In this document: positions 45,311 to 56,583 of the stretch, piece after piece
Position numbering within the stretch: position 1 is the first letter of the stretch
Layout: each line of letters starts with the position of its first letter
From: Diphasiastrum complanatum
Lineage: Eukaryota; Streptophyta; Lycopodiopsida; Lycopodiales; Lycopodiaceae
Direction of reading: 5' to 3'
Assembly (NCBI GenBank): GCA_029204225.1
Contig: CM055098.1
Span: forward strand, 26,021,473-26,085,472
Length of the DNA: 64,000 nucleotides
The notes under the pieces: model-generated
What the model was told of the DNA's origin: nothing
The model's database searches: none
The model's input: only the letters and a program-made list of their open reading frames with translations
Made by a program: the position numbers and the translations under genes

Positions 45311-45609
45311 TAACAGTCTGGATTTTACTCCTTTTCCTAACGATCAATCTAATCATGTGGAGGATTCCTTGTCATATATAACGAACATTTCTACAAATGC
45401 TCTACCGGAAATTTTCCTGGGCAATAATTCTCTACCTTACCTTCTCTGCACTTTTAAAGCCTACAAAAACTCTTTCAGATGGATTACCAATGCTCACGAT
45501 TGCTGCTTTACCAAACTTGCCAAATTTCTCACATGAGCTCTTGGTATGCTGTCACCTTTCCTCATGGAAGGTGCAGGCCTTAAGGCAAATACATACAAGA
45601 GTATCCTTA

Positions 45610-46178
45610 GAGCTGAAATTCGGCCCTGATTGTTCCTTCACCTTCAATGGAGTGAGATGAGTTGTCTCCAAGTTGCACAACTCTAGAATGGGTGAAAGGC
45701 TTGTAGCTTTGGAACCAGTCACGATAGTGAGTCATGTGTTGTGTTGCTCCGGAGTCATGTGAGCCATGTGTTGTGTTGCTTCGGAGTCCAAGTACCAAGA
45801 ATCGATATCTTGTAGATTTTCGACCTTGGTCAAGAAGGCAGCTTCATCTTCCTCTTCATGCTGGATCGAGTAACTGGTTGAGACAACGTTTGCTTGTTGT
45901 TGGACTTGTATCTTCTTTTCATTGTTGTACTTGAGTGTTCTACAGTCCTTGATGAGATGGCTAGTCCTCTTATTGTATTTGCAGAACAGAATCTGCTTTG
46001 GCTGGAATGTTGAAGAAGAAGAGTTCGAATTCGATCTTGAGCCAGAATTCAATCCTGAGTTAAAATTCGACCCAAAGTCAAAATTCAACCCAGACTGCAT
46101 GTTGCTCTTTCTGTCAGGATTATCTGACTTTGGAGATTTCTTCAATTGATTGGAAGTGCAATAATTACAGTAATGCAT
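45610..46178 (-). pseudogene. copia C-type gag/protease fragment
   Basis: Minus strand: a Ser/Asn-rich spacer, a knuckle-like CKYNKRTSHLIKDCRTLKYN, then DIDSWYLDSEATQHMAH (protease, DSG changed to DSE). The protease end is duplicated with a frameshift (DSGATQHMTHYRDWFQSY at about 45760-45690), so a stretch of some 30 bp around the active site is repeated. It closely resembles element C at 27317-27600. Confidence 0.8.
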
Positions 46179-46443
46179 TCAAGATGAAATCGAATACCAA
46201 ATGTGCAATAAAACAAAAATGTAGACAAAAACTTGCACTCTGATAATTATAAAAAACGTGAGTACAAGAGCTTGAAACTGGCGCAAAAACTTCAGCTGAA
46301 TTAGTGGATGATAAATTGAAACTTAAAAAATTGAACTTGACTATTTACAACATAACGCCTATAGGATAACTTGATCAGTGCGTTGACTCCAATGCAGATC
46401 TTCCTTGATGATTGGAAGTCAGATGATCAGTACATTGAAAACT

Positions 46444-46575
46444 GACATTAATCTACTTAATTAATTACATCCATCCTATAGTAGGTAGCCATCATATTAC
46501 ATTGAATGTTTGTACGTGAGTAGGGGGACATTAATCTACTTAATTAATTACATCCATCCTACAGTAGGTAGTCAT
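46444..46575. repeat. 83-bp partial tandem duplication
   Basis: GACATTAATCTACTTAATTA ... CATCCATCCTA(T/C)AGTAGGTAG occurs at 46444 and 46527, separated by a spacer present only once. The copies differ at two positions in about 48 bp, so the duplication is recent. Confidence 0.85.
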
Positions 46576-46610
46576 TTGAAAATATACATTGACTCGAAAA
46601 TTACAATGAC

Positions 46611-46787
46611 TCGAAAAATTATGGATTTTCCGAGTTGATTCTGTATCGAAAATTTTAGATTTTTGGGTCTCGAAAATATTACGGATTTTTCAAGTTGATA
46701 CGGTATCAAAAAATTCTAACTTTTGGATATCAAAAAATTCCGAGTTTTTTGAGTTGATGTAGTTTTGAAAAATTATAGAAACTGGGA
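46611..46787. repeat. Three tandem units of about 59 bp
   Basis: Units begin near 46611, 46671 and 46729 with (C/A)TC(G/A)AAAA-(T)ATT, contain GAGTTGAT..(G/A)GT and end CTTTTGGG-like. They are A/T rich and moderately diverged. Confidence 0.7.
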
Positions 46788-46869
46788 GTCGAATTTCTGC
46801 TATAAAATTTTTTGAGCTTTTTTTTTGTGTTTTTTCAAGGATAGGTATAAACAAGATTTTTTAGGATGC

Positions 46870-47589
46870 TCATTACCTAATGGAATTGGGCTTGAGCATG
46901 CAAATGTCAAAACATAATTTAGTAGAAGATCTAATTTTTATTAGCAAATCCGATACTTTATGTAAAAGCTGTATTTCCAGTAAGCATGTTAGAAGTTCAG
47001 TCACTTCAGAATTTTATGTTCTTCTGAAAATTTGCTAGATTTTGCACACATGGACTTTTGTGGTCCTATGCAGACTATTTCCACAGGGGGAGCTGTCTAT
47101 TTGCTGACTCTCATTACTGACTTCTCTCGAAGGACTGTAGCTTATTTCCTGAAAAACAAATCTGATACCTTCAAGTTCTTCATGCAGTTCAAGGCATCAA
47201 CAGAAAAATCGACCCATAGAAGAATCAAAGCTCTACACTCTGATGGAGGAAGAGCATTTATACCCACCGATTTCAATGACTTCTACAAGGCAAATGGAAT
47301 ACACCTTACAAGCAGCTACTCACCTTAGTCTGATGGTGTAGCTAAGAGGAAGAATCATACACTCAATGAGAGTGCCAAGAGCATGCTGGCCCATGCCCCT
47401 CTTCCAAAGAAGTTCTGGGCAGAAGTTGTTACCACAACAGCTTATTTACATAATCGATCCATTTTAGAGGCCCCGAATGGCAACACACCTTATGAGGTGT
47501 GGATAGGATCAAAGCCATCACTCGCAAACCTCAAAGTGTTTGAATGCAATGCTTTAGTAAGATCTCTACTGATCTACAAAAATTTCTGA
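46870..47589 (+). pseudogene. copia C-type fragment: pre-integrase and integrase
   Basis: It begins with zinc-region remnants (CISSKHVRSSVTSE) and continues with the integrase core FAHMDFCGPMQTIS, YLLTLITDFSRRTVAYFLKN, ALHSDGGRAFIPTDF, a stop where the P of SSYSP is followed by SDGVAKRKNHTL, KSMLAHAPLPKKFW and NGNTPYEVW. It matches the minus-strand relic at 1-700. It ends at KVFECNAL, near 47556, where the FGC motif should continue. Confidence 0.85.
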
Positions 47590-47649
47590 ACCTAGGGATC
47601 GAACAGCAAAAATCTGACCCCAAGGTCGAACAGTCAAATTTTGATCCAA

Positions 47650-47936
47650 AGGTCAAACAATAGCATATCGATTTTGGCCACTTGGCTTTCCCTCCAAAAC
47701 GTAAACCCTACTATTTTTGGGTCTAGATTCAATGTACCCAACATTTAAATTTGAATCTACTCAAACTCGACTTCTAACTTTCCCACACTTTCAAAAAGTG
47801 TTTATTCAAATGCAATTTAGAATAATATAACTTTGAAAAGTCAAATCTAAGTCTAATATAAAGTTGGCCTCAATTTGCCAAATATAGAAATGTAGCAAAT
47901 ATGATCAAACTAGTTGAATCTTTCACACATGGTTTC
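47650..47936 (-). repeat. A-type LTR fragment in inverted orientation
   Basis: The reverse complement starts GTGTGAAAGATTCAACTAGT and follows the first about 290 bp of the A 3' LTR (17088-17370), including GGTACATTGAATCTAGACCC (as GGGTACATTG...) and GCCAAGTGGCCAAA. It lies head to head with the plus-strand G fragment that begins just to the right. Confidence 0.85.
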
Positions 47937-49273
47937 AAATGGATCAACACTTTTCTTATCGACCATGACTATAAACCAAGCACTTTAGATTCTAACGTCT
48001 ACTTCATGACTGTGCAATATTCTTTTATTATTATCACTTTCGACAATAATTATATAGTCGAAGATCTGAAAATTGACATCTAGACCAAAGATGAAGTGTA
48101 TGATGTCTTTGTTAAGTTCAAAAATGCAAGGGAGAACCAATTGTTCACAAGGATCAAGTGCTTAAGGAGTGACAATGGTGGTGAGTACATATCTACCAAG
48201 TCCAAGGCTTTTTGTGATGAGCATGGGATCAAGAGGGAGTATACAACATCAAGGACCCCACAACAAAATGGAGTGGCTGAAAGGAAGAATAGGACTTTCT
48301 GTGAAAGTGCTTTAACCACTCTCTCAAGGCTTTGTTACGAGTGAGTATGATCATTCACTTTATTATAGGTTTGCTGGAAATGATGTTACCATCTTGCTAA
48401 TCTATGTGGATGATATCATCTTGAGTGGTGGAGACAATCAAGATGTGGAAGATATCAAGAATGCTCTTAAGAAGGAGTTTGAGGTGCATGATCTTGGTAA
48501 CTTGCATTACATTTTGGGAATAGAAGTGATTAGGAGTCAATCTACTTTCATTTGTCAAGAGAAGTATGCTAATTCTATTCTAGAAAGATTTCATATGGTA
48601 GATGCAAAAGCTAGTAATACACCAATGGAGTCTCATGTAAAGCTAACTATAAGAGGTAGTGAAAGATCCTTCAAGGACATTGCTCTCTATAGGAAGCTAG
48701 TTGGTTCACTCATCTATCTAACCATTAGTAGACCAGATCTAAACTATTGTGTTAGAAGATTGAGTCAATTCATGCAAGATCCTAGTGAGGAGCATTGGAA
48801 GTTTTGAGGTGCATCATTGGAACTCGAGATTTTATCCATTAGTGCTCATTAAATTTTCATAGGTGATAGAGCTATATCATGGATGTCAAAGAAACAAGCC
48901 ACTATCTCATTGTCATCTAGTGAGGCCGAGTACAAAGCTCTTACACATTGCACAAAGGAGATGGTATGGATCAAGAGGATGTCAAGGATCTTCACTTGCT
49001 AGACCTTTCAGAGAGCCCAATCATCTTCTTTGACAATCAATCAGCCCAAAGGTTGGCAACCAATCCTATCTTTCATGCTAGGAGCAAGCATATTGAGGTG
49101 CAATAGAGGGAGCAAGTAATTGCAAAGGAGGTGGAGCTTCAACATGTGTCCTCAAGGGAATGTGTAGCTGATATCTTCACCAAAGCATTGGGAAAGGACT
49201 TGTTCATGAAGCACAGGACATCACTCGGAGTGTTATCAAAGTCCATGCTCAAACTAGTTGAAGAGGGAGTGTG
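47937..49273 (+). pseudogene. copia fragment G (A family): RT piece, integrase piece, RT and RNase H
   Basis: 47937-48070 reads as a degenerate RT segment (FKWINTFLIDHDYKPSTLDS, SNVYFMT). 48083-48320 is integrase nearly identical to element A (KCLRSDNGGEYIST, QQNGVAERKNRT). At about 48312 it jumps into RT (SEYDHSLYYRFAG, LIYVDDIILSGG with YVDD, LGNLHYILGIEVI, PMESHVKLT, LIYLTISRPDLNYC). RNase H follows in broken frames (AISWMSKKQATISLSSSEAEYKAL, NPIFHARSKHIEVQ, CVADIFTKALGKDLF) to the stop at 49273. Thus G is missing integrase C-terminus and half of RT by deletion, yet it holds the RT part that element A lacks. Confidence 0.85.
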
Positions 49274-49388
49274 AAAGATTCAACTAGTTTGATCATATTT
49301 GCTATATTTCTATATTTGGCAAATTGAGGCCAGCTTTATATTAGACTTACAATTTGACTTTTCAAAGTTATATTAGTCTAAATTGCAT
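49274..49388 (+). repeat. Start of an A-type 3' LTR, truncated
   Basis: TGTGAAAGATTCAACTAG follows the polypurine tract as in element A and keeps similarity for about 115 bp, then stops at a junction with a minus-strand RT fragment. Confidence 0.8.
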
Positions 49389-49394
49389 ATTATG

Positions 49395-49545
49395 TATATT
49401 TGAAAATCCTCTCGCAATAAGTCAAGCTTTTCTTTTATCGATACTTCCATCTGCATTGTGTTTGACTTTGAAAATCCATTTACAATCAGCTACATTTATG
49501 ATGGCAGGCAATTCGACAATAGTCCAAGTCTAGTTTTTGATGAGA
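49395..49545 (-). pseudogene. copia RT fragment
   Basis: The minus strand reads WTIVELPAIINVADCKWIFK, then VKHNADGSIDKRKA and ARGF, the beginning of copia reverse transcriptase. It is only about 50 codons long. Confidence 0.75.
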
Positions 49546-51260
49546 GATGAATACTCTCTATGTGCAAAGCTAATCAACCGGATTGTGCATACCATATAGT
49601 GGAGGTAATAGTTGGCTCCAAAAATATCATTTATTGTAGAAACATAGTGATATGTAAGTGAGTCCATGTATGTGCTATTATTATATTAAAGAAGCAAATG
49701 TAAATAAAACAACATTTGAGCAGTGAGAAGCAATGTAATGAGATGTTGAGCTGACTACATAAGGATATTGCATCTCAGCAACTAGGTTGAAATTTTGAGT
49801 TCCAACTCAAATTGCAACTTGTACAATTTTGAGCTCTTGCTCTTATGGAAATGAAATCAAAGGGGAAATAACACATTGTAGTTTTCCTTGCCCTTTTAAT
49901 GTGTTAACATGATATAGAATTTATATGACTAACTCGATGCTTATGAACATTTTTTATACATTCAATGATACTGTGGTAAGCTTGTATTATTCTTATTAGC
50001 ATCACGATATACAACATGTACATTAAGCCCCGAAGGGCAAGGTATAAATTCTTATAAGGGTACAAGGTTGATGCAATCAACTCGAAGTATGAGCTGAAGG
50101 GCAAATTATGACAATCTTCAACTTTGAAGGCCATGGACCAACATCTCTAGCCTTCAAGACTAGGCAATGACACTATTGGGCCTAAAAAGATAGACACTTC
50201 AACAACTTGACTACCCAAAGGGGTCTTGGAACAACATCATTAAAGCAATGAGGAGGTCCAGAGGCCCATGTTCAATGTCGTGTGTGTTCATCATCACAAG
50301 AGTTTAGAATCGAACCTCCACAATCAGGGTCTCAACCGACACACTATCATTTGGAAGATGTTCGCACATTTCTAACATGAAAGGTTGCTTTTGGAATCGA
50401 ACTTCATGGACATCGAGTTCAAGATTTTGCCTTTGTTTTAGTAGTGTAGCTCAACAAATGACTCCTTATTTCCTTACTTTGATATGTAGTCATATTATTT
50501 TTACACACATGCACAAAAATGTTATAGTTTGTATATTGGCTTATATGGAACTAATATCCTAAGTTCTCTCACAAGAGGCAAAAAAGTAAAAGGCAAAGAG
50601 GCCCATGAAGGACATTGGAGTTTGAGATATCAAGCTAACTTGCATTTGACAAGATGTAAATATAATGGAATGCAACATACTTTCACCTTCTTGTTATTGA
50701 TATTGTTGTTGGTAGAATTTTGTGTGCTTGGAAAGATCGAGAACTTATACTAGACATCATTAGAAAACAATTTACATATGTGCATTTAACAATCCCATGA
50801 TCCGAAGGGCAAGCACCATCTTTGAAGGGCATGTAGTAGCCTTAATGATAAAGCATCAAGTCAACAACAAAGTATTAATTTTTGGCTACCAACTGATCTC
50901 CACAATAACATTCTACTAGCTAAAAGGTATGACTATTGGGTAGATTCGAAGTTAGAGCACAAGGCTCCAAGGTGTCAATAGTGAGGTAGGTGAGGTTTGA
51001 GCCCACATCAACTTGGTAGCATTATTCAAATAGCAATACACACTAACAATCAATGTTGGGCATTTTGCATGAATCTTTGAGCAACATGGAGACAAATGTT
51101 CTCACAGGTGTGCAGGCTGGGATTAGAACCCAGAGCACATGCTCCGATGCCCCCTCGCTTTAGTGCGTTGAGGAGTTCATCATAATTCTAAAAGAGGGTC
51201 ATTACTAATAAAACCCAAGTGTAACATACCACACTATCGCCCTCGGTGTTGGGTCACAGA
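49546..51260. other. Upstream region of the SECRET AGENT-like gene
   Basis: No gene is seen. The stretch repeatedly contains GAAGGGCAA/GAAGGGCATG phrases (50032, 50095, 50798, 50824) in AT-rich DNA. Distal regulatory sequence may lie here but cannot be located. Confidence 0.35.
51095..51175 (-). other. tRNA-like T-arm, possible SINE relic
   Basis: On the minus strand CTGGG-TTCTAAT-CCCAG forms a 5-bp stem with a 7-nt loop like a tRNA T-arm, close to a Pol III B box (GGTTCTAATCC). No convincing A box or anticodon arm is present. Confidence 0.35.
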
Positions 51261-51269
51261 CGGACTTTC

Positions 51270-51278
51270 TATATAAAA
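51270..51278 (+). promoter_or_regulatory. TATA box of the SECRET AGENT-like gene
   Basis: TATATAAAA is followed by a likely transcription start some 30 bp downstream, giving a 5' UTR of about 350 nt before the ATG at 51650. An upstream ATG at 51296 opens a 62-codon frame that could dampen translation. Confidence 0.65.
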
Positions 51279-51649
51279 GAAGCAAAGCTCCATCATTGCC
51301 CGCTTGTCCCTTGCCATTCTCAGAGCAGCTTGCGATCCATCGATCGATCAGGGCGAGGGAGGATCCTATCGCCGAGGGCATTTTTGTAGTTACAACACAG
51401 CTCCAGAGGTCGAGCGAGTGGGTGGAGTCGATGTATAAATGCAGCCAAAGAGGGAGCAGCGAGTGCTGGGACTCGTATGATTGATTGTTGATGCAAAGAA
51501 TAGAGTGCTGCCTTTGGTGTTTCTTTTGCCAGAGGTTGCATTTGGCACCTCCAGCCTACGTGTGGTTCGGATGTGAGGGAGTCTTGGTAGGCGAGACACT
51601 AGCATAAATTTCTTTTAGGTTTTGTTTTTGGAGCGAAGAGGCAGCAGCT

Positions 51650-53572
51650 ATGATGATAACGCAGAACTCGGTGAGGCCGGCCCAGGTACACCCTGTTTAT
51701 CTCAGGGATACGATCAAACTAGAGCAAGCAGAGGTTTTCGGGCATCAACCGCATGTTTCTCAATCAGAAACAGCATCGTCTCTGTCAACCGGTGGAGAGA
51801 CGGTAGAAGGTTGGAAACAATCACTACTTTGGATGTTTTCATTTGCTTTCTATCTTTTAAACTAGCATTAGGTATCATAGTGCACATTTTCGTGCTGCAT
51901 TTTTTTGACTCTCTTCTTTTTTATGTGTGATCCAGGGATTGAGCCGTTGTGCACTTCTTAGGGGCAATATTATACGTTTACTTAACAAAAAATCTTACTG
52001 ACGTTTTAGGATCTAGTTCAGCTAAGATATATCTATCTTCATTCTAGAATGTATGCATCATTTTTGTTTTGCTCTCATACTTTGGAGCCTTCACTTTGCA
52101 ACTAAATGTAGGTCAAATGGGAAGGACAACCAAGGAAGAACAAATTATTCGTTTTGATGTATGTGTGCATATACTTTCTGCATTATCCACCAAATAGCTA
52201 AATGATTGAGGGGACCGTTTTGCTAGGTTTGATCACTGTAAATGCTCCTTACCAACTTGGAGCATGTTGCTTTAGGTGCATGGCAATTGTGTGCATTTGG
52301 GAGTGAATTTTCTAGCAACCTTTCCACCATGTAGAACAACTGTAAATCTATGGAAAGGCTGTTAGCCAGAGCCATTAATGAACAACCAGTGAACCTGGTG
52401 GAAAGGTGACTAGAAGATCCATTTTCAAGCTTAAAGGACGGTGATGCATATTCCTTTTTACAGATGACTTAAGGGCATGCTTTTATGGGGTGTATTCTCT
52501 TTATATAACTTCTTTATCGACTTATGATTATCTACCTATGAGATTCTTTGGGGATGCCCATGATGATCAAAATCTGTCACAAAAAAAAGTCATGTCACTT
52601 TCAATATTCGTAATCCTTTTCATAGTTTCTCTGTAGTTTTGTTTTAAAAAAATTCTGGCAATAAACTGTGCGCTGATTCTGCCAAACTAGTGGATTGAGA
52701 GTGCGATGTCGGATGGACTAGCAGCAAGATAGAGGTTGCAAATCTCCTGAGGAAGAATTTTTTTTGCATAATTTAATCCTCTGCTAGGATCAGCTATGAA
52801 TTCTGTGTGTTGTATTTAAAAGAAAATTGTTTGCATTTCAGGCTTATCTGCAAGAGTAGGCCACATAGGCATTAGACTTTGACTTTTTAGGGTTTCTCAC
52901 TTTGACATGGACACATCAGTTTCAACCTTTGATCATCTTTGGTTTGCATTGTCTGTAATCAAACTGTTTTACGTCATCAACAAGGAAGAATGATTTAACT
53001 CCAAGATCCCAACATTTTTTCAGACAGTTTTCTGAAAATATTAAAGAGGCCTCATGACTTTTTCTTGTAATTATTTATATTGGGCATTATTGTCTTGTGA
53101 TAGTTTTGGGTTCCACAAATGCAAAGCTCCATAATCTGTGCAACCTTTATTTGTAAATTAATCTATATACCAATTTGTGGATTTTGTTGGGCTTGTTCAA
53201 ATGTTGCTATTGCATAGATTGAATGTGACTTTGCATCAGTAAATATTTTTTGGAGTTTGTTTATGATCTACTTTGTATATGACTATAAAGCAATCAATTT
53301 TATTTTTGGAACATGTATGCTGCATATGTTTTCAGATGATAAAAATCAGCATATGAAGAAATTAGATTCGCTATTGTGTTGAGTATAATAAATTAAGTGA
53401 TCTATTTATTTCACCTTGTTCATTAGTGGATGAGGACACATTACTTGCTCTAGCACATCAAGAGTACAAGGGGGGAAATTTTAAGCAAGCTTTAAAGCAT
53501 TGCACTTTGGCGCATGAAAGAAATCCTCGACGCACTGATGTTCTTCTTCTACTTGGTGCAGTTCATTATCAG
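51650..53572 (+). CDS. SEC: SECRET AGENT-like O-GlcNAc transferase, first two exons (partial)
   Basis: Exon 1 is 51650-51809 (53 codons plus one base, Ser/Thr/Gln rich, ending GGETVE). Intron 1 starts GT at 51810 and ends AG at 53426. Exon 2 is 53427-53572, followed by GT. Phases match: the split codon becomes Val, giving VDEDTLLALAHQEYKGGNFK and then QALKHCTLAHERNP, RRTDVLLLLGAVHYQ. This is the first TPR unit of plant SEC, and the exon end after ..YYQ corresponds to the known family sequence. SEC is a nuclear-cytosolic enzyme that adds O-GlcNAc to Ser/Thr of proteins such as DELLAs; TPRs bind substrates and the catalytic domain is C-terminal. No exon 3 appears in the remaining 10.4 kb, so intron 2 is very long or the gene is truncated. 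Exon 1 is less certain than exon 2. Confidence 0.78.
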
Positions 53573-53984
53573 GTCAGTTTCAATTTTCTTGTCAAACTAA
53601 ATCATGGTAGATAAATAGTAAGTACAATTACATGGAAAATCCTCCCATGATTTATGAAAATGCTTTGTGGTCTTTAGGAGGGCAAGGAGAATACATTCTT
53701 GACTTAAGTTCCATTGTGTAGTAGTTCAGTCAAGTATCTGATGCTAGTTTGTCTAATAGTTTCATACCACAACAACTTTCTCAAGCTATAGGAGTTGCTA
53801 TCATCGCTTTTTATCGTCCAATGGAGGCAAAAGGGGCTCTCATTAATAGTGATGCATATACATATCTAGCTATTGGAAAATTCAGCATTTAGATTATAGC
53901 TACAAAAATTCTTGATTTGGAGGGTTTAGAATGTTTTTGATTATTTGTAAGCGTTGCATATTGAAAAGCAGGTTGTCATAAGTG

Positions 53985-55740
53985 CCATTTCTAATACGTT
54001 CCTAAAACCACCATTTGCACCACTTTTGGGCTCTATGAATATCTAGTCATATCTTTTGGGCTTCTCAAATACTTTGTTGTATTCAATTGTATAATGGGAA
54101 GATTGTTTAGATACAATAGACATTTCCTTGGTACTCTTTTCAATGGCTTAGTAACTTATAATAAGACAAAGAAGAGAATAAGGAACATTTGATTCTCATT
54201 TTCAAGGCGTTGGAGGAGAGTTCTATGTATGAAAAGTAAAACGAGTGGGTTACACTTTTGGAGCACACAATAAGGAGATGGCATCACAATGGATTGTTAA
54301 AAGGTAAAAGCTTAAAATTTTTGCTTGATCCAAGGATGTTTGTTCGATCTTTTCTTTTACCATGGTCCTATTTGTTCGTCCAACATTTTGCTCGTCTAGT
54401 TGCTCCATTACATGACTTGACAAAATTTTAGATGGTCGATGGACAAATAAGGACAACAAGTCTTTTAATGCTCTGAAACAAGTAAATTGTAGTCACCTTG
54501 GGACTAGTTCTTACTCTTATTGACCTACAAAAGCCTAATGTTGTTGAGGTAAACCCTAATAAAACATGGATTGGGGCAATATTGAATCAAATGGGTCGTA
54601 CCAATCTTTTGAAAGATGGGAACTACAACGACCCGAATTGCATAATGACATATTATGGAAATTTGGAAGCATTTGTTGGTGGGAATTGTCTTTGCAATAA
54701 AAATCAACTAGAAAGCTTCAAATCTTCCTCAACTAGCCACCTATCCAAGAAAAACACATGAGATGGGCCAAATTTTTGCCAACTCTTTTTTTTGCAACTA
54801 CTACATTGCCCTACTAAAGAGAAGATGACTAGTAATGGTTTATGCCAACCGTGCATGCAATCTCCATAGTTTTTCACTTAGAATAGAGTAGTATTTAAAA
54901 TGCTTACATGGATGTTGTGGACTTTGTTTTTATTTGATCTACAATACAAGATGTGAAACTAATAGGGATTATGATACTCGAAGTGGTTTTTAGTTAAAAA
55001 AAGAGGAATTTTTTTTGTGACTACACATGTTGAGTTCTAAGCTATTGGAGGAAAGCCACCAACCCCCTTATGCAGGGCATAGGAGGGGTATGATAACCAC
55101 TCGTGGATAATTTCAAACATTTCTCTTTTGGCCCAACTCTAGAAAGGATGCACAAGAGTCAAGGGTTTGACACCTTCCATAATGGAATTCCATCATGGGA
55201 AGACTCTTCGTCTTTTACTCACACTTCATGTTTTAGAAGAACCTTGGCAACATATTGCTATGGACTTTGTTATAGGATTTCCTAGGACATGACAATGTCA
55301 CAAAATGATCTAGGGAGTATTAATAGATTTACTAATGCATTTCATTTCTTGCAACAAGAAATTATAGGCAGTTGAGGCAACTCATTTGTTTATGTTTTTG
55401 TGCATCATGGCATTTCTAAGTTTATTGTTGCACACCGTAGTAATTTTGCAATCGATTTCTAGCACGCTCAATCAATTTTTAAGTATGGGAACAATTTTGA
55501 GTTTCCTTGCAACATACCATCCTTGAACCAACGTGCTAGATTTGTAAAAGGTCACATGTATTAGCAAAAGACTCAATGGATATTTACCTCTGTTATAGTT
55601 TGGATACAACAAGACCATCCGCTCTTGGATGGGGAAAGCCCCTTTGAAATTCCGTACGCTCTTCCAAAAGTAGGGCAATGCCCTTTCTATCTTCAGTGAA
55701 AGTAGGGAGCTGCCTTTCCCTCTGGTGAAGTAGGGCTACC
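53985..55740 (+). pseudogene. Decayed Ty3/gypsy element (RT, RNase H, integrase)
   Basis: In broken plus-strand frames: RT (GLYEYLVISFGLLKYF), the RT/RNase H junction (FVQHFARLVAPLHDLTKF, LVLTLIDLQKPNVVEV, GAILNQMGRTN) and integrase (VLIDLLMHFI, SLLLHTVVI, MGTILSFLATYHP, LDGESPFEIPYALPK). The order is that of a gypsy pol. Stops are frequent, so it is old. It lies inside what should be intron 2 of the SEC-like gene, in the same orientation. Confidence 0.75.
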
Positions 55741-56127
55741 TGCTCTCTCTAGTGGCCCTCCCTTTCTTTCTAGCTAGTAGCTACGGGTTTTCGGTGGTTC
55801 AATTGGAATAAAAAAGATATTTGCAAGATCAAATTGAAAATGGGTGAAACTATGAAACTACCATAAGATCGTTTACTTTGAAATCCAACAAATTACATCA
55901 TAATTTGCAACCATGGTGGACAAAATGGATATTTTTTTTGGGAGAATCAGATCTTTGTTTGTTGAATAAGAGTCACTTAGATCAAAGATGGATGCACTTT
56001 TGAAGGACTATGAGGATCCCAAAGTTGAAAATTCTTGAATGGGTCTTTCAAGATATTAGTTTCCGATTGGATGTCATTGAAGGTACCTCTAAGCTAGAAA
56101 AGGTGAAAATTGGAACTGTCAGAATTT

Positions 56128-56533
56128 GTGATACAAATTCTAGATTGAGCTACTAGTCCTACTAGCACTCACACAACCAAGCATAGAGATTAAAGACAAA
56201 TCCGATTATAGGAGAATTGAGCGAAGCTCTAACATATTGGAATGATCTTGTGGTTGGGCGCCAGCCTACATATATAGTTTCTCTAAACTATGTGAAAGAC
56301 TAAAAGTCTAAAGCAAATAGCAAAAGAGCAAAAGCTAATTGCTAAAAATACTACCTATATTGGGTAAAGACCCAAGGTGAATTTCCAAGTACTAAAATAG
56401 ATCCTAATCTAGTATTAGTGCGTCCACCTACATGCATAAGCAATAAAAAAGCAAATTTACTATAAATAGTAATGGCCCCTCTAGGCATGGCCAAACTATC
56501 ATTAAGGGGTATCAAATGAACATTAATTCCTAA
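56128..56533 (-). repeat. Probable LTR of copia element E
   Basis: On the minus strand the purine tract AAGGGGCAGCG is followed by TTAGGAATTAATG, and the segment closes near AATTCTGA at 56128, giving near-complementary ends like the B LTR. No second copy exists in the window, so boundaries are tentative. Confidence 0.45.
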
Positions 56534-56583
56534 CGCTGCCCCTTAATGTTTTTATCTATTACTCCTAGAAGTTCTCTAAACTT

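Noticed and set aside
53426-53614. Independent small gene starting at 53426 and reading past 53572
   Set aside because: The frame begins at a GTG directly at a splice acceptor, and the part after 53572 lies beyond a good GT donor; it is an exon of the SEC-like gene plus intron sequence.
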